Of a stretch of DNA of 64,000 nt, positions 8,905 through 17,410 are shown one piece after another. Position 1 is the first letter of the stretch. Each line of letters starts with the position of its first letter. Under the pieces are notes generated by a model. The model did no database searches. It was given only the letters and a program-made list of their open reading frames with translations, and was not told where the DNA came from. Source of the stretch: Pseudomonas sp. CC6-YY-74 (lineage in GTDB: Bacteria; Pseudomonadota; Gammaproteobacteria; Pseudomonadales; Pseudomonadaceae); the NCBI RefSeq assembly GCF_002025205.1, contig NZ_CP019947.1, positions 4,855,501-4,919,500 on the forward strand. Reading direction: 5' to 3'. The position numbers were made by a program, and so were the translations under genes.

Positions 8905-11451
8905 ATGGCCGACTGGCAATCCCTCGACCCTGAGGCCGCTCGTGAAGCGGAAAAATACGAAAACCCCATCCCGAGTCGCGAGCTGATTCTGCAGCATCTC
9001 GCCGAGCGTGGTTCCCCGGCGAATCGTGAGCAGTTGCTTGACGAGTTCGGCCTTACCACCGAAGAGCAGATCGAGGCGTTGCGTCGTCGGCTGCGTGCCA
9101 TGGAGCGCGATGGTCAGCTGATCTATACGCGTCGTGGCACCTATGCGCCGGTGGACAAGCTGGACCTGATCCTGGGGCGCGTCAGCGGCCACCGCGACGG
9201 TTTTGGCTTTCTGATTCCGGATGACGGCAGCGATGACCTGTTCCTCAGTCCGGCGCAGATGCGCCTGGTCTTCGATGGCGACCGTGGCTTGGCGCGGGTT
9301 ACCGGCCTGGATCGGCGTGGGCGCCGCGAAGGCGGCATCGTCGAAGTGCTGACCCGCGCCCATGAAACCATCGTCGGTCGCTATTACGAAGAGAGCGGTA
9401 TCGGTTTCGTGGTCGCCGACAACCCGAAGATCCAGCAGGAGGTGCTGGTCACGCCGGGGCGTAATGCCGCAGCCAAGCAGGGCCAGTTCGTCGAGGTGAA
9501 AATCACCCATTGGCCGACCCCGCGCTTTCAGCCGCAGGGCGACGTAATGGAAGTGGTTGGCAACTACATGGCGCCAGGCATGGAAATCGATGTTGCGCTG
9601 CGCAGCTATGATATTCCCCATGTCTGGCCCGAGGCGGTGGTCAAGGAAGCGCGCAAGCTCAAGCCTGAAGTCGATGACAAGGACAAGGAAAAGCGCATCG
9701 ATCTGCGTCATCTGCCGTTCGTGACCATCGACGGCGAAGATGCCCGCGATTTCGACGATGCGGTCTATTGCGAGAAGAATGGCAGCAACTGGCGGTTGTT
9801 CTCCGGTGGCTGGAAGCTGTACGTGGCGATTGCCGATGTCTCCCACTATGTGAAAGTCGATTCGGCGCTGGATGCCGAGGCGCAGGTGCGTGGCAACTCG
9901 GTGTATTTCCCCGAGCGGGTGATCCCGATGCTGCCGGAGGAGCTGTCCAACGGTCTCTGCTCGCTGAATCCGCAAGTGGATCGTTTGGCTCTGGTCTGCG
10001 AGATGAGCATCTCGAAGACCGGCAAGATGATCGATTACCAGTTCTGCGAGGCGGTGATCCATTCCCATGCGCGCCTGACCTACAACAAGGTCAGTGCCAT
10101 GCTCGAAGAGCCGAAAGGCACCGAAGGCAAAGCTTTGCGCAGTGAGTACAAGGAAGTGCTGCCGCACCTCAAGCAGCTCTACTCCCTGTATCAGGTGTTG
10201 TTGGCGGCGCGTCATGAGCGTGGCGCCATCGACTTCGAGACCCAGGAGACGCGGATCGTCTTCGGTGCCGGGCGCAAGATCGCCGAGATTCGCCCGACCC
10301 AGCGCAACGATGCGCACAAGCTGATCGAGGAGTGCATGCTCGCCGCTAACGTGGCCACCGCCGCGTTCATGCAGAAGCATGAAATCCCGGCGCTGTATCG
10401 CGTGCACGATGGTCCGCCGCCCGAGCGCGTGGAAAAACTCAAGGCCTTCCTCACCGAGCTTGGCTTGTCGCTGCATCGCGGCAAGTCCAAGGATGGCCCG
10501 TCGCCGAAGGACTATCAGGCGCTGCTGGAAAGCATTCGCGGTCGCCCGGATTACCACCTGATCCAGACCGTGATGCTGCGTTCGCTCAGTCAGGCGGTGT
10601 ACAGCGCCGATAACCAGGGCCACTTCGGTCTGAATTACGAGGCCTATGCCCACTTCACCTCGCCGATCCGGCGTTACCCGGATCTGTTGATCCATCGGGC
10701 GATACGCAGCGTGATTCGCTCCAAGCTCGACACCCCGCACGTCACGCGTGCGGGCGCGGCGAGCATGCCCAAGGCGCGCATCTATCCCTATGATGAGCCG
10801 ATCCTGGAGCAGCTCGGCGAGCAGTGCTCGATGTCCGAGCGGCGCGCCGACGAGGCGACCCGCGATGTGGTCAACTGGCTGAAGTGCGAGTTCATGAAAG
10901 ACCGTGTCGGCGAAACCTTTCCGGGGGTGATCACCGCCGTGACCGGTTTCGGTCTGTTCGTCGAGCTGACCGATATCTACGTCGAGGGTCTGGTGCATGT
11001 CACCGCCTTGCCAGGCGATTACTACCATTTCGATCCGGTTCATCATCGCCTGGCCGGCGAGCGCAGTGGGCGTAACTTCCGCCTCGGCGACACGGTCGAG
11101 GTCAAGGTCATGCGGGTCGATCTGGACGAGCGCAAGATCGACTTCGAAATGGCGCAGAGCGTCGTGGATGCCCCGGTTGGGCGTCGGCGCGGTGGTTTCG
11201 AGTCGGCTGCGGGTAAAACCGGGCGCAGGGACGGGCGAGCTACCGCTGCTGGTGGTACCGATGTGGAGAAAAGCCGCGAACTGAAAAAATCGTTGCTAGC
11301 CGAATCCAAAGGCAAGGGGCGCGGTGCTAAAAACGAGTCCGCCAAGCCGGCGAGTGCTGACGCCAAATCCGCCAAGCACCGCAAGGGTCCGCCAAAAAGC
11401 GGGGGGCCGAGCGCTGGTGGCGGGCCACGCAAGCGTAAGGCGAAGTCATGA
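8905..11451 (+). CDS. rnr: Ribonuclease R
   Basis: RNase R is a processive 3'-5' exoribonuclease that degrades structured RNA and takes part in rRNA quality control and tmRNA-linked decay. The 848-residue protein has an N-terminal winged-helix domain (about 20-85), cold-shock-like domains, the RNB catalytic domain with the metal-binding segment DGEDARDFDD at residues 276-285, an S1 domain (about 660-745), and a Lys/Ser-rich C-terminal tail. It overlaps rlmB by four bases (ATGA), so the two are translationally coupled, as in other gammaproteobacteria. Confidence 0.97.
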   Translation: MADWQSLDPEAAREAEKYENPIPSRELILQHLAERGSPANREQLLDEFGLTTEEQIEALRRRLRAMERDGQLIYTRRGTYAPVDKLDLILGRVSGHRDGFGFLIPDDGSDDLFLSPAQMRLVFDGDRGLARVTGLDRRGRREGGIVEVLTRAHETIVGRYYEESGIGFVVADNPKIQQEVLVTPGRNAAAKQGQFVEVKITHWPTPRFQPQGDVMEVVGNYMAPGMEIDVALRSYDIPHVWPEAVVKEARKLKPEVDDKDKEKRIDLRHLPFVTIDGEDARDFDDAVYCEKNGSNWRLFSGGWKLYVAIADVSHYVKVDSALDAEAQVRGNSVYFPERVIPMLPEELSNGLCSLNPQVDRLALVCEMSISKTGKMIDYQFCEAVIHSHARLTYNKVSAMLEEPKGTEGKALRSEYKEVLPHLKQLYSLYQVLLAARHERGAIDFETQETRIVFGAGRKIAEIRPTQRNDAHKLIEECMLAANVATAAFMQKHEIPALYRVHDGPPPERVEKLKAFLTELGLSLHRGKSKDGPSPKDYQALLESIRGRPDYHLIQTVMLRSLSQAVYSADNQGHFGLNYEAYAHFTSPIRRYPDLLIHRAIRSVIRSKLDTPHVTRAGAASMPKARIYPYDEPILEQLGEQCSMSERRADEATRDVVNWLKCEFMKDRVGETFPGVITAVTGFGLFVELTDIYVEGLVHVTALPGDYYHFDPVHHRLAGERSGRNFRLGDTVEVKVMRVDLDERKIDFEMAQSVVDAPVGRRRGGFESAAGKTGRRDGRATAAGGTDVEKSRELKKSLLAESKGKGRGAKNESAKPASADAKSAKHRKGPPKSGGPSAGGGPRKRKAKS

Positions 11452-12206
11452 GTCAGCTGGAAAAAATCTACGGCGTGCATGCCGTGGAAGCCCTGCTGCG
11501 TCATCACCCCAAGCGGGTCAAGCAGGTGTGGTTGGCGGAAGGGCGCAATGATCCGCGGGTGCAAGTCCTGCTGGCATTGGCCGCAGAGGCGCGGATCGCC
11601 GTTAGCCAGTGCGAGCGGCGCGAGATGGATGCCTGGGTTGAGGGTGTGCATCAAGGGGTGGTCGCTGATGTCAGTCCCAGCCAGGTGTGGGGGGAGGCGA
11701 TGCTCGAGGAGTTGCTCGATCGCGCTATAGGCCCGCCGCTGTTGCTGGTACTGGATGGGGTGACCGATCCGCACAATCTCGGCGCTTGTCTGCGTACTGC
11801 CGATGCGGCAGGTGCGCTGGCGGTGATAGTGCCAAAGGACAAGTCCGCCACGCTCAATGCCACCGTGCGCAAGGTGGCCTGTGGCGCTGCCGAGGTGATT
11901 CCGCTGGTGGCAGTGACCAACCTGGCGCGCTGCATGGAAAAGCTCCAGCAGCGCGGGCTGTGGATAGTCGGTACTGCCGGTGAGGCGGAGCAGGAGTTGT
12001 ATCAGCACGACATGACCGGACCGACAGTGCTGGTCATGGGGGCGGAGGGCAAGGGCATGCGCCGCCTGACTCGCGAGCATTGCGATTACTTGGTCAAGCT
12101 GCCGATGGCCGGCAGCGTCAGCAGTCTCAACGTCTCGGTGGCGACCGGGGTCTGTCTGTTCGAGGCGTTGCGCCAGCGCAGTAGCAAGGGTAAGAGCAAG
12201 CCTTGA
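11448..12206 (+). CDS. rlmB: 23S rRNA (guanosine-2251-2'-O)-methyltransferase RlmB
   Basis: RlmB is a SPOUT-class methyltransferase that modifies G2251 in the ribosomal P-site loop using S-adenosylmethionine. It has 252 residues: an N-terminal L30e-like substrate-binding domain, then the SpoU domain with motif 1 (DPHNLGACLRTA), motif 2 (VMGAEGKGMRRL) and motif 3 (SVSSLNVSVATGVCLFE), which form the trefoil knot. The start overlaps the rnr stop. Confidence 0.96.
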   Translation: MSQLEKIYGVHAVEALLRHHPKRVKQVWLAEGRNDPRVQVLLALAAEARIAVSQCERREMDAWVEGVHQGVVADVSPSQVWGEAMLEELLDRAIGPPLLLVLDGVTDPHNLGACLRTADAAGALAVIVPKDKSATLNATVRKVACGAAEVIPLVAVTNLARCMEKLQQRGLWIVGTAGEAEQELYQHDMTGPTVLVMGAEGKGMRRLTREHCDYLVKLPMAGSVSSLNVSVATGVCLFEALRQRSSKGKSKP

Positions 12207-12224
12207 CTGCAGCGGGGTCGACCA

Positions 12225-12258
12225 CGCCAGACAGGGCTTCGCAACGCTCTGTCTGGCG
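12225..12258 (+). terminator. Stem-loop after rlmB
   Basis: CGCCAGACAG (12225-12234) pairs perfectly with CTGTCTGGCG (12249-12258) across a 14-base loop, 19 bases after the rlmB stop. There is no T run, so it is either an mRNA 3'-end stabilising hairpin or a weak terminator. Confidence 0.5.
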
Positions 12259-12317
12259 TAGCTCAGGCGTAATCCGCGTCAGCGCAGTCTGACTGTTCAA
12301 ATAATCACCAGTCGACC

Positions 12318-12346
12318 TTGCTTGTACCTGGGGGCTTCTCTAGAAT
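12318..12346 (+). promoter_or_regulatory. Promoter of the rpsF operon
   Basis: TTGCTT (12318-12323) and TAGAAT (12341-12346) are separated by 17 bases, a good sigma-70 match. The predicted start near 12353 leaves a leader of about 115 bases before rpsF. Confidence 0.55.
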
Positions 12347-12422
12347 GACGGCCCTTGTCGCGACGGCAGGCGCTACTGCGCCTTTCTGTTTCAGCAAGAC
12401 ACACAAGTGATATTCACTCCTT

Positions 12423-12446
12423 GCCTGACCGCGTTTGGCGGCAGGC
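12423..12446 (+). promoter_or_regulatory. Candidate S6:S18-binding leader hairpin
   Basis: GCCTG (12423-12427) pairs with CAGGC (12442-12446), and inside it CCGC pairs with GCGG around GTTTG, leaving a bulged A beside CCG. Leaders of bacterial rpsF operons are known to carry a hairpin with a CCG element bound by the S6:S18 complex for feedback control. Position, 22 bases before the rpsF start, and composition fit, but the exact fold was not tested. Confidence 0.45.
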
Positions 12447-12467
12447 TACAACCCGTAAGGAGCATTT

Positions 12468-12899
12468 ATGCGTCATTACGAAATCATCTTTCTGGTTCAC
12501 CCGGACCAGAGCGAGCAAGTCGGCGGCATGGTTGAGCGTTACACCAAGCTGATCGAAGAAGACGGCGGTAAAATCCACCGCCTGGAAGATTGGGGTCGTC
12601 GTCAGCTGGCTTACGCCATCAACAACGTCCACAAGGCTCACTACGTGATGCTCAACGTTGAGTGCACTGGTAAAGCCCTGGCTGAGATGGAAGACAACTT
12701 CCGTTACAACGATGCCGTGATCCGTAACTTGGTCATCCGTCGCGACGAAGCAGTTGTTGAACCGTCGGAGATGCTCAAGGCCGAAGAAAACCGCAGTGAG
12801 CGCCGTGAGCGTCGTGACCGTCCTGAAAGCGCTGAGTCTGACGACTCGAACCGCGATGACAGTGACAACAACAACGACAGCGACAACGCTGACGAGTAA
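12468..12899 (+). CDS. rpsF: 30S ribosomal protein S6
   Basis: S6 binds with S18 to the central domain of 16S rRNA. The first about 100 residues (MRHYEIIFLVHPDQS..., VIRNLVIRRDEA) are the ferredoxin-like S6 fold. The C-terminus is a long Ser/Asp/Asn/Glu-rich acidic tail, which in enterics is the site of RimK glutamylation. At 143 residues it is a few longer than many homologues because of this tail. AAGGAG at 12457 gives a strong ribosome site. First gene of the rpsF-rpsR-DUF2232-rplI operon. Confidence 0.98.
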   Translation: MRHYEIIFLVHPDQSEQVGGMVERYTKLIEEDGGKIHRLEDWGRRQLAYAINNVHKAHYVMLNVECTGKALAEMEDNFRYNDAVIRNLVIRRDEAVVEPSEMLKAEENRSERRERRDRPESAESDDSNRDDSDNNNDSDNADE

Positions 12900-12927
12900 T
12901 CCACGGATTCATTGAGGAGCCTATCAA

Positions 12928-13158
12928 ATGGCACGTTTCTTCCGTCGTCGTAAATTCTGCCGTTTCACCGCTGAAGAGGTGAAGGAGATCGATTTCAAAG
13001 ATCTCAACACCCTGAAAGCCTACATCTCGGAAACCGGCAAGATCGTTCCTAGCCGTATCACCGGTACCAAGGCTCGTTATCAGCGTCAGCTGGCTACCGC
13101 TATCAAGCGCGCCCGCTTCCTGGCCCTGCTGCCCTACACCGACAGCCACGGCCGCTGA
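12928..13158 (+). CDS. rpsR: 30S ribosomal protein S18
   Basis: This 76-residue basic protein has the S18 signature: FFRRRKFCRFTAEE at the start and SRITGTKARYQRQLATAIKRA in the body. It partners S6 on the 30S platform. It begins 28 bases after rpsF and has a GAGGAG ribosome site. Its single Cys-containing N-terminus (FCRF) is typical of the Pseudomonas protein. Confidence 0.98.
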   Translation: MARFFRRRKFCRFTAEEVKEIDFKDLNTLKAYISETGKIVPSRITGTKARYQRQLATAIKRARFLALLPYTDSHGR

Positions 13159-13194
13159 GATCGGATGTTCGACAAGAAGTAAGGGATAAAACGC

Positions 13195-14088
13195 ATGCGC
13201 GCCTTAGCTGAATTTATTATGCGCGGCCGTATGCAGGCCATCCTTGTGGTGGTTGTTTCGGCGGCATTGCCGCTGCTGTTCTGGTTAAGTGCTGCCGCAG
13301 GTTGCCTGGTGCTCCTGCGGCGCGGTCTGAGTGATGCCCTGGGCATCCTCGCTTGGGCCCTGCTGCCGGCGATTGGCTGGTGGTATTTCGGTGAGCCGCG
13401 CACCCTGTTGGTGTTGCTCGGTGCGCTGGGGCTGGCGTTGTTGTTACGCGCCAGTCTGTCCTGGGATCGTGTGCTGCTTTGCAGCGTGGCATTGGGTCTG
13501 GTGTACGGGTTGGTTTTGGGTGCGGTGTTCCGCGAACCCATCGCGGCGATGGCAGGTGAGCTGCAAAAGCTCCTGCCGCAAATGCTCGATGGGGTTCACC
13601 AGCAGATGTCGGTGGACGAGCGAGCGCGCCTGGATAGCCTGATTGCACCGGTGCTGACCGGTTTATTGGCAGCTTTGCTGCAGATTGTCAGCCTGCTGAG
13701 CCTGTTGCTTGGGCGTTATTGGCAGGCGCTGTTGTATAACCCTGGCGGTTTCGGGCGCGAGTTTCGCGCGTTGCGACTGCCGCTGGCACCGGCGATGTTG
13801 CTGCTGGTTGGCATGCTACTGGGCCCCAATCTGGGGCCGCAGATGGCCATGTTGACTCCGCTGTGCAGCGTGCCGTTGGTGTTTGCCGCCGTTGCCCTGT
13901 TGCATGGGTTGGTGGTGCAAGGGCGACTGGCCAAGTTCTGGCTGGTCGGGTTGTACATCACGCTGCTGCTGTTCATGCAGCTGACTTATCCGTTACTGGT
14001 GGTCTTGGCCATTGTCGACAGCCTGTTTGATTTTCGTGGTCGCTTCGAGCGCAAGCACGGCTCGGGTCCCGCGAACGGTGAAGGTTAA
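13195..14088 (+). CDS. DUF2232 multipass membrane protein
   Basis: This is a 297-residue very hydrophobic protein with about eight predicted transmembrane helices and a short polar C-terminal tail (FRGRFERKHGSG). It belongs to the DUF2232/YybS-type family, whose members are found between rpsR and rplI in Pseudomonas and allied genera. The function is unknown. It lies in the operon with short spacings (36 bases after rpsR, 21 before rplI), so it is expressed with ribosomal proteins. Confidence 0.88.
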   Translation: MRALAEFIMRGRMQAILVVVVSAALPLLFWLSAAAGCLVLLRRGLSDALGILAWALLPAIGWWYFGEPRTLLVLLGALGLALLLRASLSWDRVLLCSVALGLVYGLVLGAVFREPIAAMAGELQKLLPQMLDGVHQQMSVDERARLDSLIAPVLTGLLAALLQIVSLLSLLLGRYWQALLYNPGGFGREFRALRLPLAPAMLLLVGMLLGPNLGPQMAMLTPLCSVPLVFAAVALLHGLVVQGRLAKFWLVGLYITLLLFMQLTYPLLVVLAIVDSLFDFRGRFERKHGSGPANGEG

Positions 14089-14109
14089 AAGTTAAGAGGT
14101 TATTACCAA

Positions 14110-14559
14110 ATGGAACTGATCCTGCTGGAAAAAATCGCCAACCTGGGCAACCTGGGCGATAAAGTGAACGTTAAGGCCGGTTACGGCCGTAACTTCCTGC
14201 TGCCATTCGGCAAAGCAACCGCTGCAACCGCTGCCAACGTGGCTACGTTTGAAGCGCGTCGCGCCGAATTGGAACAGCTGGCTGCCGATAAGAAAGCATC
14301 TGCTGAAACTCGCGCCGCTCAGCTGGCTGAACTGGAAGTCACCATCACCGCTACCGCGGGCGATGAGGGCAAGCTGTTCGGCTCCATCGGCACGCACGAC
14401 ATCGCTGACGCTCTGACCGCCTCTGGCGTGGAAGTGGCCAAGGCTGAAGTGCGTCTGCCGAACGGTACCATTCGCCAGATTGGCGAATACGACGTGGCTG
14501 TGCACCTGCACTCCGACGTTGAAGCGACCGTCCGCGTCGTTGTGGTTGCAGCCGTCTAA
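14110..14559 (+). CDS. rplI: 50S ribosomal protein L9
   Basis: L9 is 149 residues and of standard length. Its N-terminal RNA-binding domain (MELILLEKIANLGNLGDKVN, then GYGRNFLLPFGKA) is joined by a long helix to the C-terminal domain (GKLFGSIGTHDIADAL). It binds domain V of 23S rRNA. Last gene of the operon; two terminator-like hairpins follow. Confidence 0.98.
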   Translation: MELILLEKIANLGNLGDKVNVKAGYGRNFLLPFGKATAATAANVATFEARRAELEQLAADKKASAETRAAQLAELEVTITATAGDEGKLFGSIGTHDIADALTASGVEVAKAEVRLPNGTIRQIGEYDVAVHLHSDVEATVRVVVVAAV

Positions 14560-14585
14560 GAGCCTCGCTCTGAAGCTAGCTGCTC

Positions 14586-14662
14586 AACGGGCTTGCGCTT
14601 AGGTGCAAGCCCGTTAACATCGGGCACGGCATTGCGCAAGCGATGCCGTGCCCTTTGTTTTT
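14586..14662 (+). terminator. Tandem hairpins terminating the rpsF-rplI operon
   Basis: A first hairpin pairs AACGGGCTTGC (14586-14596) with GCAAGCCCGTT (14605-14615). A second pairs GGGCACGGCAT (14622-14632) with ATGCCGTGCCC (14643-14653) and is followed by TTTGTTTTT, a classic Rho-independent terminator. It ends about 30 bases before the dnaB start. Confidence 0.88.
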
Positions 14663-14690
14663 CAACACCAGATTTCTTTCCCAGAGCCCT

Positions 14691-16085
14691 ATGAACGACA
14701 TCAGCATTCCCGAGCAATACGACCTGCAAACCTCCGCTTTGAAAGTGCCGCCGCACTCGATCGAGGCCGAGCAAGCCGTGCTGGGTGGTCTGATGCTCGA
14801 CAACAACGCCTGGGAGCGGGTGCTCGACGCGGTATCCGATGGCGATTTCTATCGACACGACCACCGCCTGATCTTCCGCGCCATCTTCAAGCTGGCCGAG
14901 CGCAATCACCCCTTCGACGTGGTCACCGTGTCCGAGCAGCTGGACAAGGAAGGCCAGCTGTCCCAAGTCGGTGGTTTGGCCTATCTGGGTGAACTGGCGA
15001 AGAACATTCCGTCGGTGGCCAACATCAAGGCCTATGCGCAGATCATTCGCGAGCGTGCCACCCTGCGTCAGCTGATTGGCATCAGCGGCGAGATCGCCGA
15101 CAGCGCCTATGCCCCGCAGGGCCGCACCGGCGAGGAGATTCTCGACGAGGCCGAGCGCCTGATCTTCCAGATCGCCGAGGCGCGACCGAAGAGCGGCGGC
15201 CCGGTGGGGATCAACGACATCCTGGTCAAGGCCATCGACCGCATCGACACCCTGTTCAACTCGGGCGATGCGATCACCGGTCTGTCCACCGGCTTTACCG
15301 ATCTGGATGCGCAGACCAGCGGCCTGCAGCCTGCGGATCTGGTCATCGTCGCCGGCCGACCGTCCATGGGTAAGACCACCTTCGCCATGAACCTGGTGGA
15401 GAACGCCGTGTTGCGTAGCGACAAGGCAATCGTGGTGTACTCGCTGGAGATGCCGGCGGATTCGATCGTCATGCGGATGCTGGCCTCGCTCGGCCGCATC
15501 GATCAGACCAAGGTGCGTGCCGGTCGGCTGGATGACGACGATTGGCCGCGCCTGACCTCGGCGGTCAATCTGCTCAATGATCGCAAGCTGTTTATCGACG
15601 ACACCGCTGGTATCTCGCCGTCGGAGATGCGCGCGCGTACCCGGCGCCTGGCCCGCGAGCACGGCGAGATCGGCATGATCATGGTCGACTACCTGCAGTT
15701 GATGCAGATTCCAGGCTCCAGTAGCGACAGTCGAGTCAACGAAATCTCGGAGATTTCTCGTTCGCTCAAGGCCCTGGCCAAGGAATTCAATTGCCCCGTG
15801 GTCGCCCTGTCGCAGCTCAACCGCTCCCTGGAGCAGCGCCCGAACAAGCGCCCGATCAACTCCGACTTGCGTGAATCCGGGGCGATCGAGCAGGACGCCG
15901 ACATCATCATGTTCGTCTATCGCGACGAGGTGTATCACCCGGAGACCGAGTTCAAGGGCGTGGCCGAGATCATCATCGGCAAGCAGCGTAACGGGCCTAT
16001 CGGCACTACGCGGCTGGCCTTCCTCGGCAAATATTCGCGCTTCGAGAACCTGGCGCCGGGCAGCTATCAGTTCGACGAGGACTGA
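14691..16085 (+). CDS. dnaB: Replicative DNA helicase DnaB
   Basis: DnaB is the hexameric 5'-3' helicase of the replication fork. The 464-residue protein has the N-terminal collar domain (about 25-125) and a RecA-like motor with Walker A AGRPSMGKT at residues 221-229 and Walker B MIMVDYLQLM. QLNRSLEQRPNKRPINSDLR is the C-terminal DNA-binding loop region. The ATG at 14691 (MNDISIPEQYDLQ) gives the family length; an upstream in-frame ATG at 14643 lies inside the terminator and is rejected. Confidence 0.98.
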   Translation: MNDISIPEQYDLQTSALKVPPHSIEAEQAVLGGLMLDNNAWERVLDAVSDGDFYRHDHRLIFRAIFKLAERNHPFDVVTVSEQLDKEGQLSQVGGLAYLGELAKNIPSVANIKAYAQIIRERATLRQLIGISGEIADSAYAPQGRTGEEILDEAERLIFQIAEARPKSGGPVGINDILVKAIDRIDTLFNSGDAITGLSTGFTDLDAQTSGLQPADLVIVAGRPSMGKTTFAMNLVENAVLRSDKAIVVYSLEMPADSIVMRMLASLGRIDQTKVRAGRLDDDDWPRLTSAVNLLNDRKLFIDDTAGISPSEMRARTRRLAREHGEIGMIMVDYLQLMQIPGSSSDSRVNEISEISRSLKALAKEFNCPVVALSQLNRSLEQRPNKRPINSDLRESGAIEQDADIIMFVYRDEVYHPETEFKGVAEIIIGKQRNGPIGTTRLAFLGKYSRFENLAPGSYQFDED

Positions 16086-16089
16086 CAGC

Positions 16090-16197
16090 TTGTGAAAAAA
16101 CGCACGCCTACTGCGGTCGCCTCCAGACGAGCGCTGCAGCGTGCCTTGCCGCGAACGCCTGGAGACGGTCTCGCGACGGCGCTCGATATTTTCACAA
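16090..16197. repeat. Terminal-inverted-repeat element, family B, complete copy
   Basis: The 108-base segment is bounded by TTGTGAAAA (16090-16098) and TTTTCACAA (16189-16197). The inner part carries GCGTGCCTTGCCGCG and CTCGATA next to the right end. The right half occurs again, inverted, at 27262-27300. It has no coding capacity and lies just after dnaB. It resembles a miniature inverted-repeat element. Confidence 0.55.
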
Positions 16198-16252
16198 CCT
16201 CTGAACCTGCAGCAGGCTGAATGCAGGTTCTTGCCGAGTCGGATCAATAACA

Positions 16253-16291
16253 ACGGGCGACCAGTGGTTAAACTGGCCGCCCGTTTTGTTT
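16253..16291 (+). terminator. Rho-independent terminator between dnaB and alr
   Basis: ACGGGCG-A-CCAGT (16253-16265) pairs with ACTGG-C-CGCCCGT (16272-16284) with a single A/C mismatch around GGTTAA, followed by TTTGTTTT. It ends about 17 bases before the alr start. Confidence 0.85.
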
Positions 16292-16307
16292 TCAGGACAT
16301 TCCGCCC

Positions 16308-17387
16308 ATGCGCCCCCTCGTTGCCACCATCGATCTTGCCGCCATCCGCCATAACTATGCCGTGGCCAAGCGCTGTGCGCCGGGCCGGCAGGCCTTTGCG
16401 GTGGTCAAGGCGAATGCCTATGGACATGGCGTAGGCGAGGTGGTGACGGCGTTGTTTGATCATGCCGATGGTTTTGCCGTGGCCTGCCTGGAGGAGGCGG
16501 TCGAGGTGCGGGCGCTGCATGCAGAGGCGCGGATCCTGTTACTCGAAGGTTGTTTCGAGGCGGCGGAATATCAACTGGCTGCGCAATTGGGCCTGGATCT
16601 GGTGCTGCAGGGCGAACAGCAGGCGGCGGATCTTCTCGCGGCCAAGCTGAGCCGGCCGTTGAATATCTGGCTAAAGCTGGACAGTGGCATGCATCGCCTG
16701 GGTTTCAATGGGCCCGCCCTGCGCGCCTGGCATGCGCGCTTGCACGGCGCGGCGGCGGTGGCCGAGTTGAACCTGCTCAGCCACTTTGCCTGCGCCGATG
16801 AGCGTGGCCATGAAATGACCGAGCGGCAGCTCGAGGCATTCCTCGAGCTGCTCGACCTGGACTTCGCTCAGCGCTCGCTGGCCAACTCGGCGGCCATTCT
16901 GACCATTGCGGCGGCGCATATGGATTGGTTGCGGCCGGGCATCATGCTCTACGGCGCCACGCCTTTTGCCGAGCTGGGCGCTGCCGAGCTGGGTCTTGTG
17001 CCGGCGATGACCCTGACGGCGCAGCTGATTGCCTGCCGCGATGTGGCCGTCGGTGAACGCGTCGGCTATGGCTGTAGTTGGCGAGCCGAGCGGCCGTCGC
17101 GCATAGGCACGGTGAGTTGCGGCTACGCCGATGGTTATCCGCGCCATGCGCCGAGCGGTACGCCGGTGTTGGTGCGCGGGCAGCGTGTGGCGCTGGCGGG
17201 GCGGGTATCGATGGATATGCTGACGGTCGATCTCACCGATCTGCCAGCCGCCCGGATGGGTGATGAAGTGCAGCTGTGGGGCGCACAACTGCCGGTGGAT
17301 GAGGTTGCGCGGGCGGCCGGCACCATCGGCTATGAGCTGTTGAGCAAGGTCACCCAGCGCGTACCGCGGCGTTATCGCAACGCCTGA
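16308..17387 (+). CDS. alr: Alanine racemase, PLP-dependent
   Basis: Alr interconverts L- and D-alanine, supplying D-Ala for peptidoglycan. The 359-residue protein has the N-terminal TIM barrel with the PLP lysine in VVKANAYGHG (Lys34) and the C-terminal beta domain. The catalytic tyrosine of the other subunit is Tyr254 (RVGYGCSW). GRVSMDMLTVDL follows as expected. The dnaB-alr order is conserved in Pseudomonas. It ends 23 bases from the convergent GGDEF gene. Confidence 0.97.
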   Translation: MRPLVATIDLAAIRHNYAVAKRCAPGRQAFAVVKANAYGHGVGEVVTALFDHADGFAVACLEEAVEVRALHAEARILLLEGCFEAAEYQLAAQLGLDLVLQGEQQAADLLAAKLSRPLNIWLKLDSGMHRLGFNGPALRAWHARLHGAAAVAELNLLSHFACADERGHEMTERQLEAFLELLDLDFAQRSLANSAAILTIAAAHMDWLRPGIMLYGATPFAELGAAELGLVPAMTLTAQLIACRDVAVGERVGYGCSWRAERPSRIGTVSCGYADGYPRHAPSGTPVLVRGQRVALAGRVSMDMLTVDLTDLPAARMGDEVQLWGAQLPVDEVARAAGTIGYELLSKVTQRVPRRYRNA

Positions 17388-17410
17388 GCGGGTGCTGGCG
17401 AGCTAGGCCA

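Noticed and set aside
14643..14690. Longer DnaB start at 14643
   Set aside because: It lies inside the rplI terminator and adds non-family residues.
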